From: Jongsikchunia kroppenstedtii DSM 45133
GTDB taxonomy: Bacteria; Actinomycetota; Actinomycetes; Mycobacteriales; Mycobacteriaceae
DNA: 64,000 nucleotides
Assembly: GCF_000380485.1 (NCBI RefSeq)
Contig: NZ_AQYG01000037.1
Coordinates: 1-64,000 of the forward strand
Reading direction: 5' to 3'
Shown here: positions 33,789-42,047 of the stretch, one piece after another
How the letters are laid out: every line of letters begins with the position of its first letter
Position numbering within the stretch: position 1 is the first letter of the stretch
Notes under the pieces: generated by a model
Database searches by the model: none
The model's input: the letters and a program-made list of their open reading frames with translations, nothing else
Told to the model about the DNA's origin: nothing
Made by a program: the position numbers and the translations under genes

Positions 33789-34725
33789 AGAGGACTTCCT
33801 CATCGAACGCACCCGGTCGCAGATCGTCGCCGAGGCTCGGGCCGCCAGCGGATCAGACGATGTCCCGGTCGCGATCCTGCGTGCCGGCGACGCCACCGCC
33901 AACGAACTCGCCGAGGTACTGAGCCCGTCGCTGTTCGCCGAAGACCGGATCGTGGTCATCGAGGCCGCCGATGCCGCCGGCAAGGAGCCCGCGCAGCTCG
34001 TCACCGACGTGGCGCAGGACCCGCCCGAGGGCATCACGCTGATCGTCGTGCACTCCGGGGGAGGTCGTACCAAGGCGATGGTCGGAGCGATCACGAAGTC
34101 GGGTGCGCAGGTGCATCAGTGCCCGGCGGTCAAGTGGCCGAACGAGCGCGCGGACTTCGTCAAGGCCGAGTTCGCCCGCAACAAGGTCAAGGCGAGCGCC
34201 GACGTCATCGAGCAGCTGATGGATTCGGTCGGCAGCGATCTCCGTGAACTCGCGTCGGCCGTCAGCCAGCTGTGCGCCGACACCGGCGGCAAGGTCGACC
34301 TGGCCGCGGTTACTCGCTACTACTCCGGCCGTGCGGAGGTCAAGGGTTTCGAGATCGCCGACAAGGCGGTGCTCGGCGATCGGGCCGGCGCGCTCGAGGC
34401 GCTGCGCTGGGCCGAGCACGGCGGCGTCCCGCATGTGCTGATCGCCGATGCGCTCGCGGAGGCGGTGCACCGGATCGCCCGGGCGCGCGGCCTCGGCCGG
34501 ATGAATCAGTACGATGCCGCCTCCGAGCTCGGCATGCCGCCGCGGCGTGCGCAGGAAGCGCTGCGTCAGGCACGAGCATGGGACTCCGAGTCGGTTGCCA
34601 AGGCGATGGCCGTGGTGGCGACGCTGAATGGGGACGTCAAGGGCCAGGCGGCCGACGCCGACTACAGCCTGCAGCACGCGGTCGGAATGGTCGCCGACCT
34701 GCGGCCCTCGCGGTCGCGCCGCTGA
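33751..34725 (+). CDS. holA: DNA polymerase III delta subunit
   Basis: The clamp-loader subunit that opens the beta clamp. The 324-residue product has the N-terminal HLIVGEEDFLIERTRS motif (the E/Q-D-xF-L region of HolA), a middle VVIEAADAAGKEPAQLVTDV segment and the C-terminal collar (IADALAEAVHRIARARGLG...LGMPPRRAQEALRQAR...). Its position after comEA-comEC matches Rv2413c. The frame is open to 33697 inside comEC. I choose ATG 33751 (ATG 33742 is equally close), which still overlaps comEC by 38 bases. Converges on the PaaX-type regulator. Confidence 0.92.
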   Translation: MATQSRVHLIVGEEDFLIERTRSQIVAEARAASGSDDVPVAILRAGDATANELAEVLSPSLFAEDRIVVIEAADAAGKEPAQLVTDVAQDPPEGITLIVVHSGGGRTKAMVGAITKSGAQVHQCPAVKWPNERADFVKAEFARNKVKASADVIEQLMDSVGSDLRELASAVSQLCADTGGKVDLAAVTRYYSGRAEVKGFEIADKAVLGDRAGALEALRWAEHGGVPHVLIADALAEAVHRIARARGLGRMNQYDAASELGMPPRRAQEALRQARAWDSESVAKAMAVVATLNGDVKGQAADADYSLQHAVGMVADLRPSRSRR

Positions 34726-34773
34726 TCTCGCGACGACCGCCAACTACTCCGGGGCAGTCACGATTCCGTTCGC

Positions 34774-35511
34774 CTAACCGACGAACGCGTCGGTGAGTGC
34801 GATCAGTTCGGCCTGGTATGCCGCGTAGGTGTCACGCAGTCGGGCGCCGGGCCAGTCGGCGGGCAGCAATTCGTCCGGCAGCACGGGATCCGTCGTGAGG
34901 TGATGCACTATCGCGGCGGCGGCGGTCAGTCGCGTCAACGGATCGGTGGTCGCCGAGAAGTGCTGCAGTAGTGCCTCGCCAGTGGCGGTCCAGGCGCGGA
35001 GATCCCAGAGCGTGGCCACCAGTTCGTGGGCGGGAGAGTCCGGCCGGGCGGTGAAGCGCGCGAGCGAGGGTTCGAGCTCGATCGGCCATTCGCGGTCCAG
35101 ATTCGCGGGCCGCATCCAGACGCCCTCGCGCAGCTCCGAGAGACGCAGCGCGGTGAGGTCGGACCGCATCTGGGCCCGCTCGGCGGCGGCGCGGCCGCTG
35201 ACGACGACGATCGCCTGCTCCCACTCGTCGGACCACGGCACCGTGCGCGCATTGATCGATTCATCCTGGCGCCGTTGACGTTCCAGCAGGCGTGCGTTCA
35301 ATCGATAGACGCCGTCGACCCGTTCGAGCTCGCCGGCGGACGTCATCCTCGTGAGCGCCACCCGCAGCGCGGACTCCGATACGCCGAAGAGCTCCGCGGA
35401 ACCGAGAAGGTGGCGCACATGACGCTGCGGCGGGTGGGCGCCGAGCAGCAGGCTCAGCACGATCGACCTCGCCGACAGCGGTTGGAGGTTCAACGACTCG
35501 GCTGGCGGCAC
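34774..35511 (-). CDS. PaaX-family transcriptional repressor
   Basis: A 245-residue PaaX-type regulator: an N-terminal winged helix (ARSIVLSLLLG, LFGVSESALRVALTRMTSAGEL, YRLN) and the C-terminal domain with the WPGARLRDTYAAYQ signature. PaaX proteins repress acyl-CoA/aromatic degradation genes and release DNA on binding an acyl-CoA such as phenylacetyl-CoA. It is divergent from the AidB-like dehydrogenase and crotonase genes, which it probably controls, along with itself, through the ATTACAC...GTGTAAT repeat at 35520-35555. I take GTG at 35509-35511, which has TAATAT 6 bases upstream; an in-frame TTG two codons earlier is less likely. Confidence 0.85.
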   Translation of the reverse strand: MPPAESLNLQPLSARSIVLSLLLGAHPPQRHVRHLLGSAELFGVSESALRVALTRMTSAGELERVDGVYRLNARLLERQRRQDESINARTVPWSDEWEQAIVVVSGRAAAERAQMRSDLTALRLSELREGVWMRPANLDREWPIELEPSLARFTARPDSPAHELVATLWDLRAWTATGEALLQHFSATTDPLTRLTAAAAIVHHLTTDPVLPDELLPADWPGARLRDTYAAYQAELIALTDAFVG

Positions 35512-35517
35512 ATCCAA

Positions 35518-35523
35518 ATATTA
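35518..35523 (-). promoter_or_regulatory. Putative -10 element of the PaaX-type regulator gene
   Basis: On the minus strand TAATAT lies 6 bases before GTG 35511 and overlaps the left operator half-site. Confidence 0.5.
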
Positions 35524-35555
35524 CACTATCGACACGACCGTCGTCATTGTGTAAT
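35520..35555. promoter_or_regulatory. Inverted-repeat operator between the PaaX-type gene and the AidB-like gene
   Basis: ATTACAC (35520-35526) and GTGTAAT (35549-35555) are exact inverted 7-mers with a 22-base spacer. The left arm covers the regulator's -10 (TAATAT) and the right arm covers the TAATGA -10-like sequence of the dehydrogenase gene, so one bound repressor could shut both promoters. Confidence 0.65.
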
Positions 35556-35565
35556 GATCGACGGT

Positions 35566-37224
35566 ATGACCGAGGTCTCCACTCCACGTACCGCAACTCA
35601 CGACGTCACCAACCAGGTGCCGCCACTCGCCCCGTACGACTCGTCGCAGGACGCCGCGCTGATCGAGGCGCTGCATCGCGAGGGCGGCGGCTGGGCCGAA
35701 GATGACGTCCGTCGTCTCGGCCGCCTGGCGGGAAGCGAAGAGGCGCAGCGATGGGCGCAGGATGCCAACACCTACACGCCGGTCCTCAAGACAGTCGACC
35801 GCTATGGCAACCGGATCGACGAGGTCGAGTTCCACCCCGCATGGCACAACCTGATGCGGACGTCGGTCGCCGAGGGGGGCGCCGGCGCAGTGTGGACGGA
35901 GGGCAAGTCCGGCGGGCACGTCGCGCGGGCCGCCGGCGGGCTCGTCTGGCAGCACACCGAGGCGGGACACGGCTGCCCGATCACGATGACCTACGCGGTC
36001 ATTCCCGCGCTGCGGCACGAGCCGAGCCTCGCCGCGGTCTACGAGCCGCTGCTCACCTCCCGCGTCTACGACCCGGGGCTGCGCATCCCGACCGAGAAGC
36101 GCGGCCTCCTCGCCGGCATGGGGATGACCGAAAAGCAGGGCGGCTCGGATGTCCGCACCAACACGACTGTTGCCGTGCCGCATGGCGACCACTACCTGCT
36201 GACCGGGCATAAGTGGTTCACGTCGGCGCCGATGTGCGACGTGTTCCTGGTGCTGGCCCAGGCGCCCGGCGGCCTGTCGTGCTTCCTGGTCCCGCGAATC
36301 CTGCCGGACGGCACCCGCAACACCTTCCGGATCGTCCGACTCAAGGACAAGCTCGGCGATCGATCCAACGCCTCGAGCGAGCCCGAGTTCGACAACACCG
36401 TCGGCTGGCTCGTCGGCGGCGAGGGCAACGGCGTCAAGACGATCATCGACATGGTCAACTTCACGCGCCTCGATTGTGTGATCGGCTCCGCCGGCGTGAT
36501 GCGCAAGACCCTCGTCGAGGCGGGCCACCACGCTCGCCACCGGTCGGCATTCGGTGCGAACCTGATCGACCAGCCGCTGATGCGCAACGTCCTGGCCGAC
36601 CTGGCCCTGGAATCCGAAGCGGCGACGACGCTCGGCATGCGGCTGGCGGGTGCCGCGGATCGCTCGATGCGCGGCGATGAGAGTGAGACGTCGTTCCGCC
36701 GGATGGCCAACGCGGTCGGCAAGTTCTGGGTGACCAAGCGGACGCCCGCGTTCACCGCGGAGGCACTCGAATGTCTGGGCGGCAACGGCTATGTCGAAGA
36801 ATCCGGGATGCCACGGCATTACCGGCAGGCGCCGCTCAACTCGGTGTGGGAGGGGTCCGGCAACGTCAACGCGATCGACGTGCTGCGGGCACTCGGCCGC
36901 GAACCCGCCACCGCGCAGGCCTTCCTCGACGAGCTGGAGCTCGCGGCGGGCGCGAACGAGCATCTCGATGCGGCGGTCGGCCGCATCAAGTCCGATCTGA
37001 TGGCCGCGGCCGGTGATCCGGCGCAGGCGCAGTTGCTGGCCCGCCGGCTGGTGGGGTCGATGGCTCTCGCACTTCAGGGATCGCTGCTGGTGCGTCATGC
37101 CCCTGCCGCGGTGGCCGACGCGTTCTGCGTCTCGCGGCTCGGCGGCGACTGGGGACAGGTCTTCGGCACCCTGCCCGCCTCGGCCGACATCACCGCGATC
37201 CTCGACCGCGCCCTGCCCGCATGA
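35566..37224 (+). CDS. AidB-like acyl-CoA dehydrogenase
   Basis: A 552-residue flavin enzyme of the acyl-CoA dehydrogenase superfamily. The AidB subgroup is recognised from GMGMTEKQGGSDVRTNTT (about residues 185-202), the GHKWFTSAPMCDVFLVLAQA segment, RLKDKLGDRSNASSEPEF, and the C-terminal ALECLGGNGYVEESGMPRHYR. E. coli AidB is induced by alkylation stress and binds DNA; related enzymes oxidise branched acyl-CoAs. Pairing with a crotonase and a PaaX regulator favours acyl-CoA catabolism here (inference). Start is ATG 35566, with ATG 35554 as alternative; the long frame to 35026 is antisense to the regulator. Its TGA overlaps the crotonase ATG. Confidence 0.88.
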   Translation: MTEVSTPRTATHDVTNQVPPLAPYDSSQDAALIEALHREGGGWAEDDVRRLGRLAGSEEAQRWAQDANTYTPVLKTVDRYGNRIDEVEFHPAWHNLMRTSVAEGGAGAVWTEGKSGGHVARAAGGLVWQHTEAGHGCPITMTYAVIPALRHEPSLAAVYEPLLTSRVYDPGLRIPTEKRGLLAGMGMTEKQGGSDVRTNTTVAVPHGDHYLLTGHKWFTSAPMCDVFLVLAQAPGGLSCFLVPRILPDGTRNTFRIVRLKDKLGDRSNASSEPEFDNTVGWLVGGEGNGVKTIIDMVNFTRLDCVIGSAGVMRKTLVEAGHHARHRSAFGANLIDQPLMRNVLADLALESEAATTLGMRLAGAADRSMRGDESETSFRRMANAVGKFWVTKRTPAFTAEALECLGGNGYVEESGMPRHYRQAPLNSVWEGSGNVNAIDVLRALGREPATAQAFLDELELAAGANEHLDAAVGRIKSDLMAAAGDPAQAQLLARRLVGSMALALQGSLLVRHAPAAVADAFCVSRLGGDWGQVFGTLPASADITAILDRALPA

Positions 37225-38201
37225 CCGCGGGCCGACCCGCTGCGTGGCGCGAAGGGCCGGGAGACGACACGAACGACGAACCGGTCGAATACGCCACGCT
37301 CACCTACGAACGGACCGGTCGGATCGCGCGGATCACCTTCAATCGGCCGGATCAGGGCAACTCGATAACGCCGGACACCCCGCTGGACCTCACGGCCGCG
37401 GTGGAACGCGCCGACCTCGATCCGCGCGTTCACGTCATCCTGCTGAGCGGCCGCGGCAAGGGCTTCTGCGGCGGGTACGACCTCGCGGCCAGCGCCGAGA
37501 GGCTGATGGACGGCGACATGGCCGGACGCCGGGATGCGACGGGGACCGTCCTCGACCCGCTGGTGCAGATGGCCAACCACGATCCGTCGGGCACCTGGGA
37601 CCCGATGGTCGACTACGCGATGATGAGTCGGTTCACCCGCGGCTTCGCCGCCTTGCTGCATGCCAACAAGCCGACGGTGGCGAAGATCCACGGCTTCTGC
37701 GTGGCCGGCGGCACGGACATCGCGCTGCACTGCGATCAGATCGTGATCGCCAGCGATGCCAAGATCGGCTATCCGCCGACTCGCGTGTGGGGCGTTCCGA
37801 GCGCCGGTATGTGGGCTCACCGACTCGGTGACCAACGCGCCAAGCGTCTCCTCCTCACCGGCGACTGTCTCAACGGCAAGGAGGCGTACGAGTGGGGCCT
37901 CGCGATCGAGGCGCCGGAGCCGGACGACCTCGACGCGCGTACCGAGAATCTCGTCGAACGCATCGCGACTATGCCGCTCAACCAATTGATGATGGTGAAG
38001 CTGGCACTGAACTCGGCCCTGCTCAGCCAGGGCGTCGAGAACAGCCGGATGATCAGCACCGTGTTCGATGGCATCTCGCGGCACACGCGCGAGGGGTACG
38101 CGTTCCAGCAACGGGCCGCCGCGGTCGGTTTTCGGCAGGCCGTCCGTGAACGCGATGGCGCGCCCTATGACGATGCCGGGCCGTCCACCAACAAAGGCTG
38201 A
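37221..38201 (+). CDS. Crotonase/enoyl-CoA hydratase family protein
   Basis: A 326-residue crotonase-fold protein, longer than usual because of a 25-residue N-terminal extension and an insert after the first oxyanion-hole loop. Key segments are ARITFNRPDQGNSI, GKGFCGGYDLAASAE (oxyanion hole, about 80-95) and KIHGFCVAGGTDIALHCDQIVIA (about 152-174); RVWGVPSAGMW occupies the catalytic-loop position without the usual Glu pair, so reaction type is uncertain. Start ATG overlaps the dehydrogenase stop (ATGA, 37221-37224), so both act in one operon, probably oxidation then hydration of an acyl-CoA. Confidence 0.84.
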   Translation: MTAGRPAAWREGPGDDTNDEPVEYATLTYERTGRIARITFNRPDQGNSITPDTPLDLTAAVERADLDPRVHVILLSGRGKGFCGGYDLAASAERLMDGDMAGRRDATGTVLDPLVQMANHDPSGTWDPMVDYAMMSRFTRGFAALLHANKPTVAKIHGFCVAGGTDIALHCDQIVIASDAKIGYPPTRVWGVPSAGMWAHRLGDQRAKRLLLTGDCLNGKEAYEWGLAIEAPEPDDLDARTENLVERIATMPLNQLMMVKLALNSALLSQGVENSRMISTVFDGISRHTREGYAFQQRAAAVGFRQAVRERDGAPYDDAGPSTNKG

Positions 38202-38280
38202 CAGGCGGCACAACGGCTGACGCAGGCGGCACCGCCGGCGCGTGTCGAGGCTCATTTCGGTTCGATGGGCCGAGTTCTGT

Positions 38281-38304
38281 TGACCTGGAGTGCACTCCAG
38301 GTCA
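38281..38304. promoter_or_regulatory. MerR-type operator (24-bp perfect palindrome) in a 19-bp promoter spacer
   Basis: A perfect 24-bp palindrome, TGACCTGGAGTG and its reverse complement, fills the space between a -35-like TTGACC (38280-38285) and a -10-like TACCGT (38305-38310). The spacer is 19 bp, the over-long spacing that MerR-family activators correct by DNA distortion. It lies directly before the MerR gene, so it is probably autoregulatory and may serve the downstream reductase genes. Confidence 0.8.
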
Positions 38305-38310
38305 TACCGT
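38305..38310 (+). promoter_or_regulatory. Putative -10 element of the MerR gene
   Basis: TACCGT lies 6 bases before the ATG at 38317 and 19 bases after the TTGACC -35-like hexamer. Confidence 0.6.
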
Positions 38311-38316
38311 TGGCAC

Positions 38317-38760
38317 ATGCCTGATGATCTGAGCATCGCCGATGTGTCCGCCCGGACGGGACTCACCCGCGACACCCTCCGCTGGTACGAATCCGAAGGT
38401 CTCATTCCCGCCGTGCCCCGGAACGCCGCCGGCGTCCGGCGGTACGACGAGGCGACGGTCCGCATGATCGACCTACTCGTCCGACTCCGCCGCACCGGAA
38501 TGTCGGTGGCGCACATGCGTGACTTCGTCACGATGGTCGGGCAGGGCGCGCGTTCGCATGGGCGGCGCATGCGGCTGCTCGAAGATCATCGCGAGGAGAT
38601 GGAGGCGCGCATCCGGGAGCTGATCGATGATCTCGGGGCGGTCGACGACAAGATCGCGCACTACCGCCGACTGATCGACGCCGGCCTCGACTGCGGCGAG
38701 CAGCCGATCACCGATCCCGACGAACTTGCCCAGCAACGCCTCCTGGGCGAGACCGACTGA
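38317..38760 (+). CDS. MerR-family transcriptional regulator
   Basis: A 147-residue MerR regulator: winged helix (SIADVSARTGLTRDTLRWYESEGLI...RRYDEATVRMIDLLVRLRRTGMSVAHMRDF, residues 4-70) and a C-terminal coiled coil (about 78-120). One cysteine (DCGEQP) near the C-terminus is not a metal-site arrangement, so the effector is probably organic. The open frame begins at a GTG (38290) inside the operator palindrome; the ATG at 38317 with its -10 is the better start. It precedes an aldo-keto reductase and a flavin/F420 oxidoreductase, its likely targets; MerR-reductase pairs of this kind are common in actinobacteria. Confidence 0.9.
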   Translation: MPDDLSIADVSARTGLTRDTLRWYESEGLIPAVPRNAAGVRRYDEATVRMIDLLVRLRRTGMSVAHMRDFVTMVGQGARSHGRRMRLLEDHREEMEARIRELIDDLGAVDDKIAHYRRLIDAGLDCGEQPITDPDELAQQRLLGETD

Positions 38761-38804
38761 CAACTCAAGACAAACAACTCAAGACTGAAAAGGAGCACGC
38801 CCGA

Positions 38805-39833
38805 ATGCACACCACCCTCCTCGGAGACGGCCTGCAGACCTCGGCCCTCGGCTTCGGCGGCATGGCCGTCACCCATGTCTACGGCGGAACCGACGATGCC
38901 GCAGCGCTTTCCGTACTGAACGCCGCCGTCGACGCGGGTATCACCTTCATCGACACCGCCGACGTCTACGGCGAACCGCTGCCCGGCGCCGACGGGCCGG
39001 CAGGGACAAACGAACGCCTGGTCGGTCGACTGCTGGCCGACCGGCGCGACGAGGTCACCGTCGCGACCAAGTTCGGGATCACCGCGCGCATCGGCGTCGA
39101 CGTGGATCCGACTGCCAAGCGTTCGCGGGGTGACGCCGAGTACGTCCGGCAGGCGTGCGACGCGTCTCTCGAGCGACTGGGGATCGACGTCATCGACCTC
39201 TGGTACATGCATCGCCGCGATCCCGACGTACCGATCGAGGAAACGGTCGGCGCGATGGCCGAGATGGTCGCGGCGGGTAAGGTCCGCCATCTCGGGCTCT
39301 CGGAGGTGACCGCCGCTGAACTCATTGCGGCACAATCGATTCACCCGATCGCCGCGGTGCAGAGCGAATGGAGTCTGTGGTCGCGCGATGTCGAGGCGCA
39401 GGTCGTGCCGGCGTGTGCGGAGCTGGGAGTCGGATTCGTTCCGTACTCGCCGCTGGGCCGCGGTTTTCTCACCGGGACGTTGACCCGCGAGCAGATCGCC
39501 GGCGACATCCGGGGCGCGACTGAGCGGATCGGCGACAACTGGGACGCGAATCAGTCGGCGCTCGCTGTGGTGGCTGGGGTCGCGCAACGCCTGGGGGCGA
39601 CGAATGCGCAGGTCGCGCTCGCGTGGCTCTACGCGGCGGGACGTCGGGCCGGCCTGCCGGTGGTGCCGATCCCCGGGACGCGCTCGGTCTCGCGACTGTC
39701 GGAGAATGCCGCGGCCGTCGATCTGCTGCTTGATGACGAGGCCGTCGCCGCGCTCGACACGGTGGCCGACCTGGCCCGGGGAACCCGCAATATCGTCGGC
39801 GACCCGACCTGGATCTCGTCCGGCCGCGAATAG
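38805..39833 (+). CDS. Aldo-keto reductase
   Basis: A 342-residue NADPH-dependent aldo-keto reductase with TIM-barrel fold. The catalytic tetrad is visible: Asp and Tyr in TFIDTADVYG (about residues 48-55), Lys in TVATKFG (about 88) and His in LWYMHRRDP (about 130). The NADPH-binding end is VVPIPGTRSVSRLSENAAAVDLLL. A clear AAGGAG ribosome-binding site (around 38791) precedes the ATG at 38805, 44 bases after the MerR gene. It probably reduces aldehydes, ketones or quinones under control of the MerR protein; substrate unknown. Confidence 0.92.
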   Translation: MHTTLLGDGLQTSALGFGGMAVTHVYGGTDDAAALSVLNAAVDAGITFIDTADVYGEPLPGADGPAGTNERLVGRLLADRRDEVTVATKFGITARIGVDVDPTAKRSRGDAEYVRQACDASLERLGIDVIDLWYMHRRDPDVPIEETVGAMAEMVAAGKVRHLGLSEVTAAELIAAQSIHPIAAVQSEWSLWSRDVEAQVVPACAELGVGFVPYSPLGRGFLTGTLTREQIAGDIRGATERIGDNWDANQSALAVVAGVAQRLGATNAQVALAWLYAAGRRAGLPVVPIPGTRSVSRLSENAAAVDLLLDDEAVAALDTVADLARGTRNIVGDPTWISSGRE

Positions 39834-39882
39834 CTCGACGTCGATCGACCCGAACCGCGTCCGAACAAAGAAAGGCCATGCC

Positions 39883-40272
39883 ATGACCGTGATTCCCGAA
39901 ACTCATCGTGACCTGCTCGAGAGGCCGCTCTACGCGCACCTCGCCACCATTCGACCCGATGGGACGCCGCAGGTGAACCCGATGTGGTTCGCATGGGACG
40001 GCGAATACCTGCGGTTCACGAACACGACGACCCGGCAGAAGTACAAGAACGTGACCGCCCACCCCGAGGTCGCGGTGTCCATCAACGACCCCGACCAGCC
40101 GTACCGCTACCTGGAGGTGCGCGGCGTCGTGGAGCGGATCGACGACGACTCGTCGGGCGAGCTGTTCGCCGAGCTCGCCGATCGCTACGGGCTTGCGATC
40201 GACGGGCCACCCGGCGATGTCGACCACCGCGTGGCCTACGTGATCAGGCCGGTCGCGACCAGCAGCCAGTAG
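39883..40272 (+). CDS. PPOX-class (Rv1155-like) F420- or FMN-dependent oxidoreductase
   Basis: A 129-residue split-barrel flavoprotein of the pyridoxamine-phosphate-oxidase-like class: YAHLATIRPDGTPQVNPMWFAWDGEYLRF (about residues 17-45), then TRQKYKNVTAHPEVAVSINDPD with the cofactor-phosphate Lys/Arg pattern and YRYLEVRGVVERIDDD. This matches the actinobacterial group that uses reduced F420 and often acts on small aromatics or tetrapyrroles. ATG 39883 has a purine-rich AAAGAAAGG before it; the frame open to 39604 overlaps the reductase gene. It follows the aldo-keto reductase by 49 bases, probably in one transcript ending at the terminator at 40300. Confidence 0.85.
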   Translation: MTVIPETHRDLLERPLYAHLATIRPDGTPQVNPMWFAWDGEYLRFTNTTTRQKYKNVTAHPEVAVSINDPDQPYRYLEVRGVVERIDDDSSGELFAELADRYGLAIDGPPGDVDHRVAYVIRPVATSSQ

Positions 40273-40299
40273 CTGCCGGCCCAGCGGCATACAGCTACA

Positions 40300-40339
40300 G
40301 CAAAACCCCGGTGACCGCGTGGTGTCACCGGGGTTTTGC
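40300..40339. terminator. Bidirectional terminator before rpsT
   Basis: A perfect 16-bp stem (40300-40315 with 40324-40339), 8-base loop, with AAAA and TTTT runs inside the stem ends. It lies between the convergent oxidoreductase and rpsT genes. Confidence 0.9.
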
Positions 40340-40371
40340 GGTGGGAGCCCGGGGCCGGGCTCACCGAAAGA

Positions 40372-40632
40372 TCAGAGCTGGTTGTACGCCTGCGCCATCG
40401 CCGACTTCTTATTGGCGGCCTGGTTGGCGTGGATGACACCCTTGCTGGCGGCCTTGTCCAGCTTGCGGCTGGTGCTGGCGAGGAGCTCGCCGGCCTTGTC
40501 CTTCTCACCAGCGGCGACAGCCTCGCGGTAGTTGCGGATGGCGGTACGCAGCGCCGACTTCACGGACTGGTTCCGCTGACGACGCACCTCGTTGGTGCGG
40601 ATCCGCTTCATCTGCGACTTGATGTTTGCCAC
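40372..40632 (-). CDS. rpsT: 30S ribosomal protein S20
   Basis: An 86-residue S20, a helical protein that binds 16S rRNA during small-subunit assembly. Family motifs are [20 protein letters not shown] at the N-terminus and [23 protein letters not shown] at the C-terminus. The start is GTG (40630-40632) with a GAGGT ribosome-binding site about nine bases upstream. In M. tuberculosis rpsT is adjacent to holA; here about 5.6 kb of other genes separate them. Confidence 0.97.
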   Translation of the reverse strand: MANIKSQMKRIRTNEVRRQRNQSVKSALRTAIRNYREAVAAGEKDKAGELLASTSRKLDKAASKGVIHANQAANKKSAMAQAYNQL

Positions 40633-40841
40633 GCGCTGTTACCTCGTTTGTCTGGTGTTCTGGTTTGCGGTTGCTTGCGCAACTATCTATCGCACGCGCT
40701 GGGAGCGGTGCGTTCCAGCTGTCCAGGTTACCAGCGGGCCCGCTTCCTGCCAAAATCGTCGGTCTGACCGGCCGATGACCGCAGTAGCGACTCGTCTGCG
40801 TCCGGATTGCCGCACCGTCGAAGCTTGCCAGGCTCAGTCAC

Positions 40842-40847
40842 TAGGGT
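40842..40847 (+). promoter_or_regulatory. Putative -10 element of the sulfotransferase gene
   Basis: TAGGGT lies 8 bases before the GTG at 40856. Confidence 0.5.
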
Positions 40848-40855
40848 GACCTGAC

Positions 40856-41977
40856 GTGACCACCGCGAATCGTCAGCAGCGCATCTATCTGCATGTGGGT
40901 TTACCCAAGACCGGGACGACGTATCTGCAGGATCGGCTCTGGCGTAACCGTGACGTCGCGATGCGGCGCAGCGGTCTGCTGTATCCGGGCCACGAGATCG
41001 ATGATCATTTTCACGCTGCCGCCCACCTGCAGCCGGGCCGCTATCTCGACTGGGTCGACCCGGCACATGCCGATGCGTGGCCGGCGATGGTCCGGCAAAT
41101 GCGGAGCTGGTCCGGACCGAGCATCGTGTCCCATGAGTTGTTCGCGACGGCCACGCCGGAACAGGCCGCGCAGCTCTTGCGTGATCTGGACTTCGCGCCG
41201 GTCCACATCGTCGTCACGGTGCGTGACCTCGCCCGGCAGATCCCGTCGGTGTGGCAGGAGAACGTGAAGAACCAGTACCGCGCCACGTTCGACGACTTCG
41301 TGACCGCGATCCGCGAGGACGACCCGTCGGCCCCGCCGTTCTGGGAATTCCAGGACTATCCGCGGATCCTGCGGACCTGGGCGGCGGATCTGCCGCCGGA
41401 ACGGGTGCACGTCGTCGCGGTTCCGCCCCCGGGGAGCCACGACAGCCTGTGGGCCCGGTTCATCTCGGTCCTCGGCGTCGACGACGCAGAACTCGATCGG
41501 GTGGTGGACTCGTCCAACGCCGCTCTGACGCCGGTGCAGGTGGAGTTGCTGCGGCAGCTCAACTCCCGGTTGCAGCCCGAGGACATCGAGTGGAGCCGCT
41601 ACGAAGCGGCCGTCAAGCGGTTCCTGATCGGGTCGATTCTGTTCGAGACGGAACGGGCTGCCGGACAACAGCTCTTGCCGGCCGATCGGATCTGGGCGGC
41701 CGAACGGTCGGAGCAGATGCTCGGCGATATCGCCGCCGCCGGCTACCGGGTCACCGGTTCCCCCGACGACCTGAGGGTCGCCGCGGCTACCGACGCGGCG
41801 CCGGCCGACCCGATCGGTGAGTCGGCGGTGCTGTCCGAAGCGCTGGATGCGATGGCCGCGATGCTGAAAGTCATGGCGCTGCCGGAGGAGAGGCTCACGG
41901 CCGCGCAGCGCGCCAAGGCGATTGCGCGCGGCCCCGCACGTCGCGTGCTCAGTGTCACGCAGCGACTGCGCCGGTAA
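40856..41977 (+). CDS. P-loop sulfotransferase-like protein
   Basis: A 373-residue protein with the PAPS-binding motifs of sulfotransferases: 5'-phosphosulfate loop VGLPKTGTTYLQ (residues 14-25) and 3'-phosphate strand VHIVVTVRDLARQIPSVWQE (about 116-135, Arg and Ser). The C-terminal 70 residues are helical and Ala-rich, unlike the catalytic part. It would transfer sulfate from PAPS to a hydroxyl on a lipid, sugar or protein; the acceptor cannot be read from the sequence. It has its own leaderless-type promoter and lies 70 bases upstream of the ATP-grasp operon on the same strand, so co-transcription is possible. Confidence 0.8.
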   Translation: MTTANRQQRIYLHVGLPKTGTTYLQDRLWRNRDVAMRRSGLLYPGHEIDDHFHAAAHLQPGRYLDWVDPAHADAWPAMVRQMRSWSGPSIVSHELFATATPEQAAQLLRDLDFAPVHIVVTVRDLARQIPSVWQENVKNQYRATFDDFVTAIREDDPSAPPFWEFQDYPRILRTWAADLPPERVHVVAVPPPGSHDSLWARFISVLGVDDAELDRVVDSSNAALTPVQVELLRQLNSRLQPEDIEWSRYEAAVKRFLIGSILFETERAAGQQLLPADRIWAAERSEQMLGDIAAAGYRVTGSPDDLRVAAATDAAPADPIGESAVLSEALDAMAAMLKVMALPEERLTAAQRAKAIARGPARRVLSVTQRLRR

Positions 41978-42047
41978 CAGCTTTGCGCGGTAACGAATCG
42001 AACCGCGGTGCTGCCGGATGCGGCGATCTGTAGCACGATTCATAGTC

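Noticed and set aside
38196-38232. GGCTGAC...GGCGGCAC repeated twice after the crotonase gene
   Set aside because: The copies differ in spacing and overlap the stop codon. There is no hairpin or known site, so it is probably chance in GC-rich sequence.
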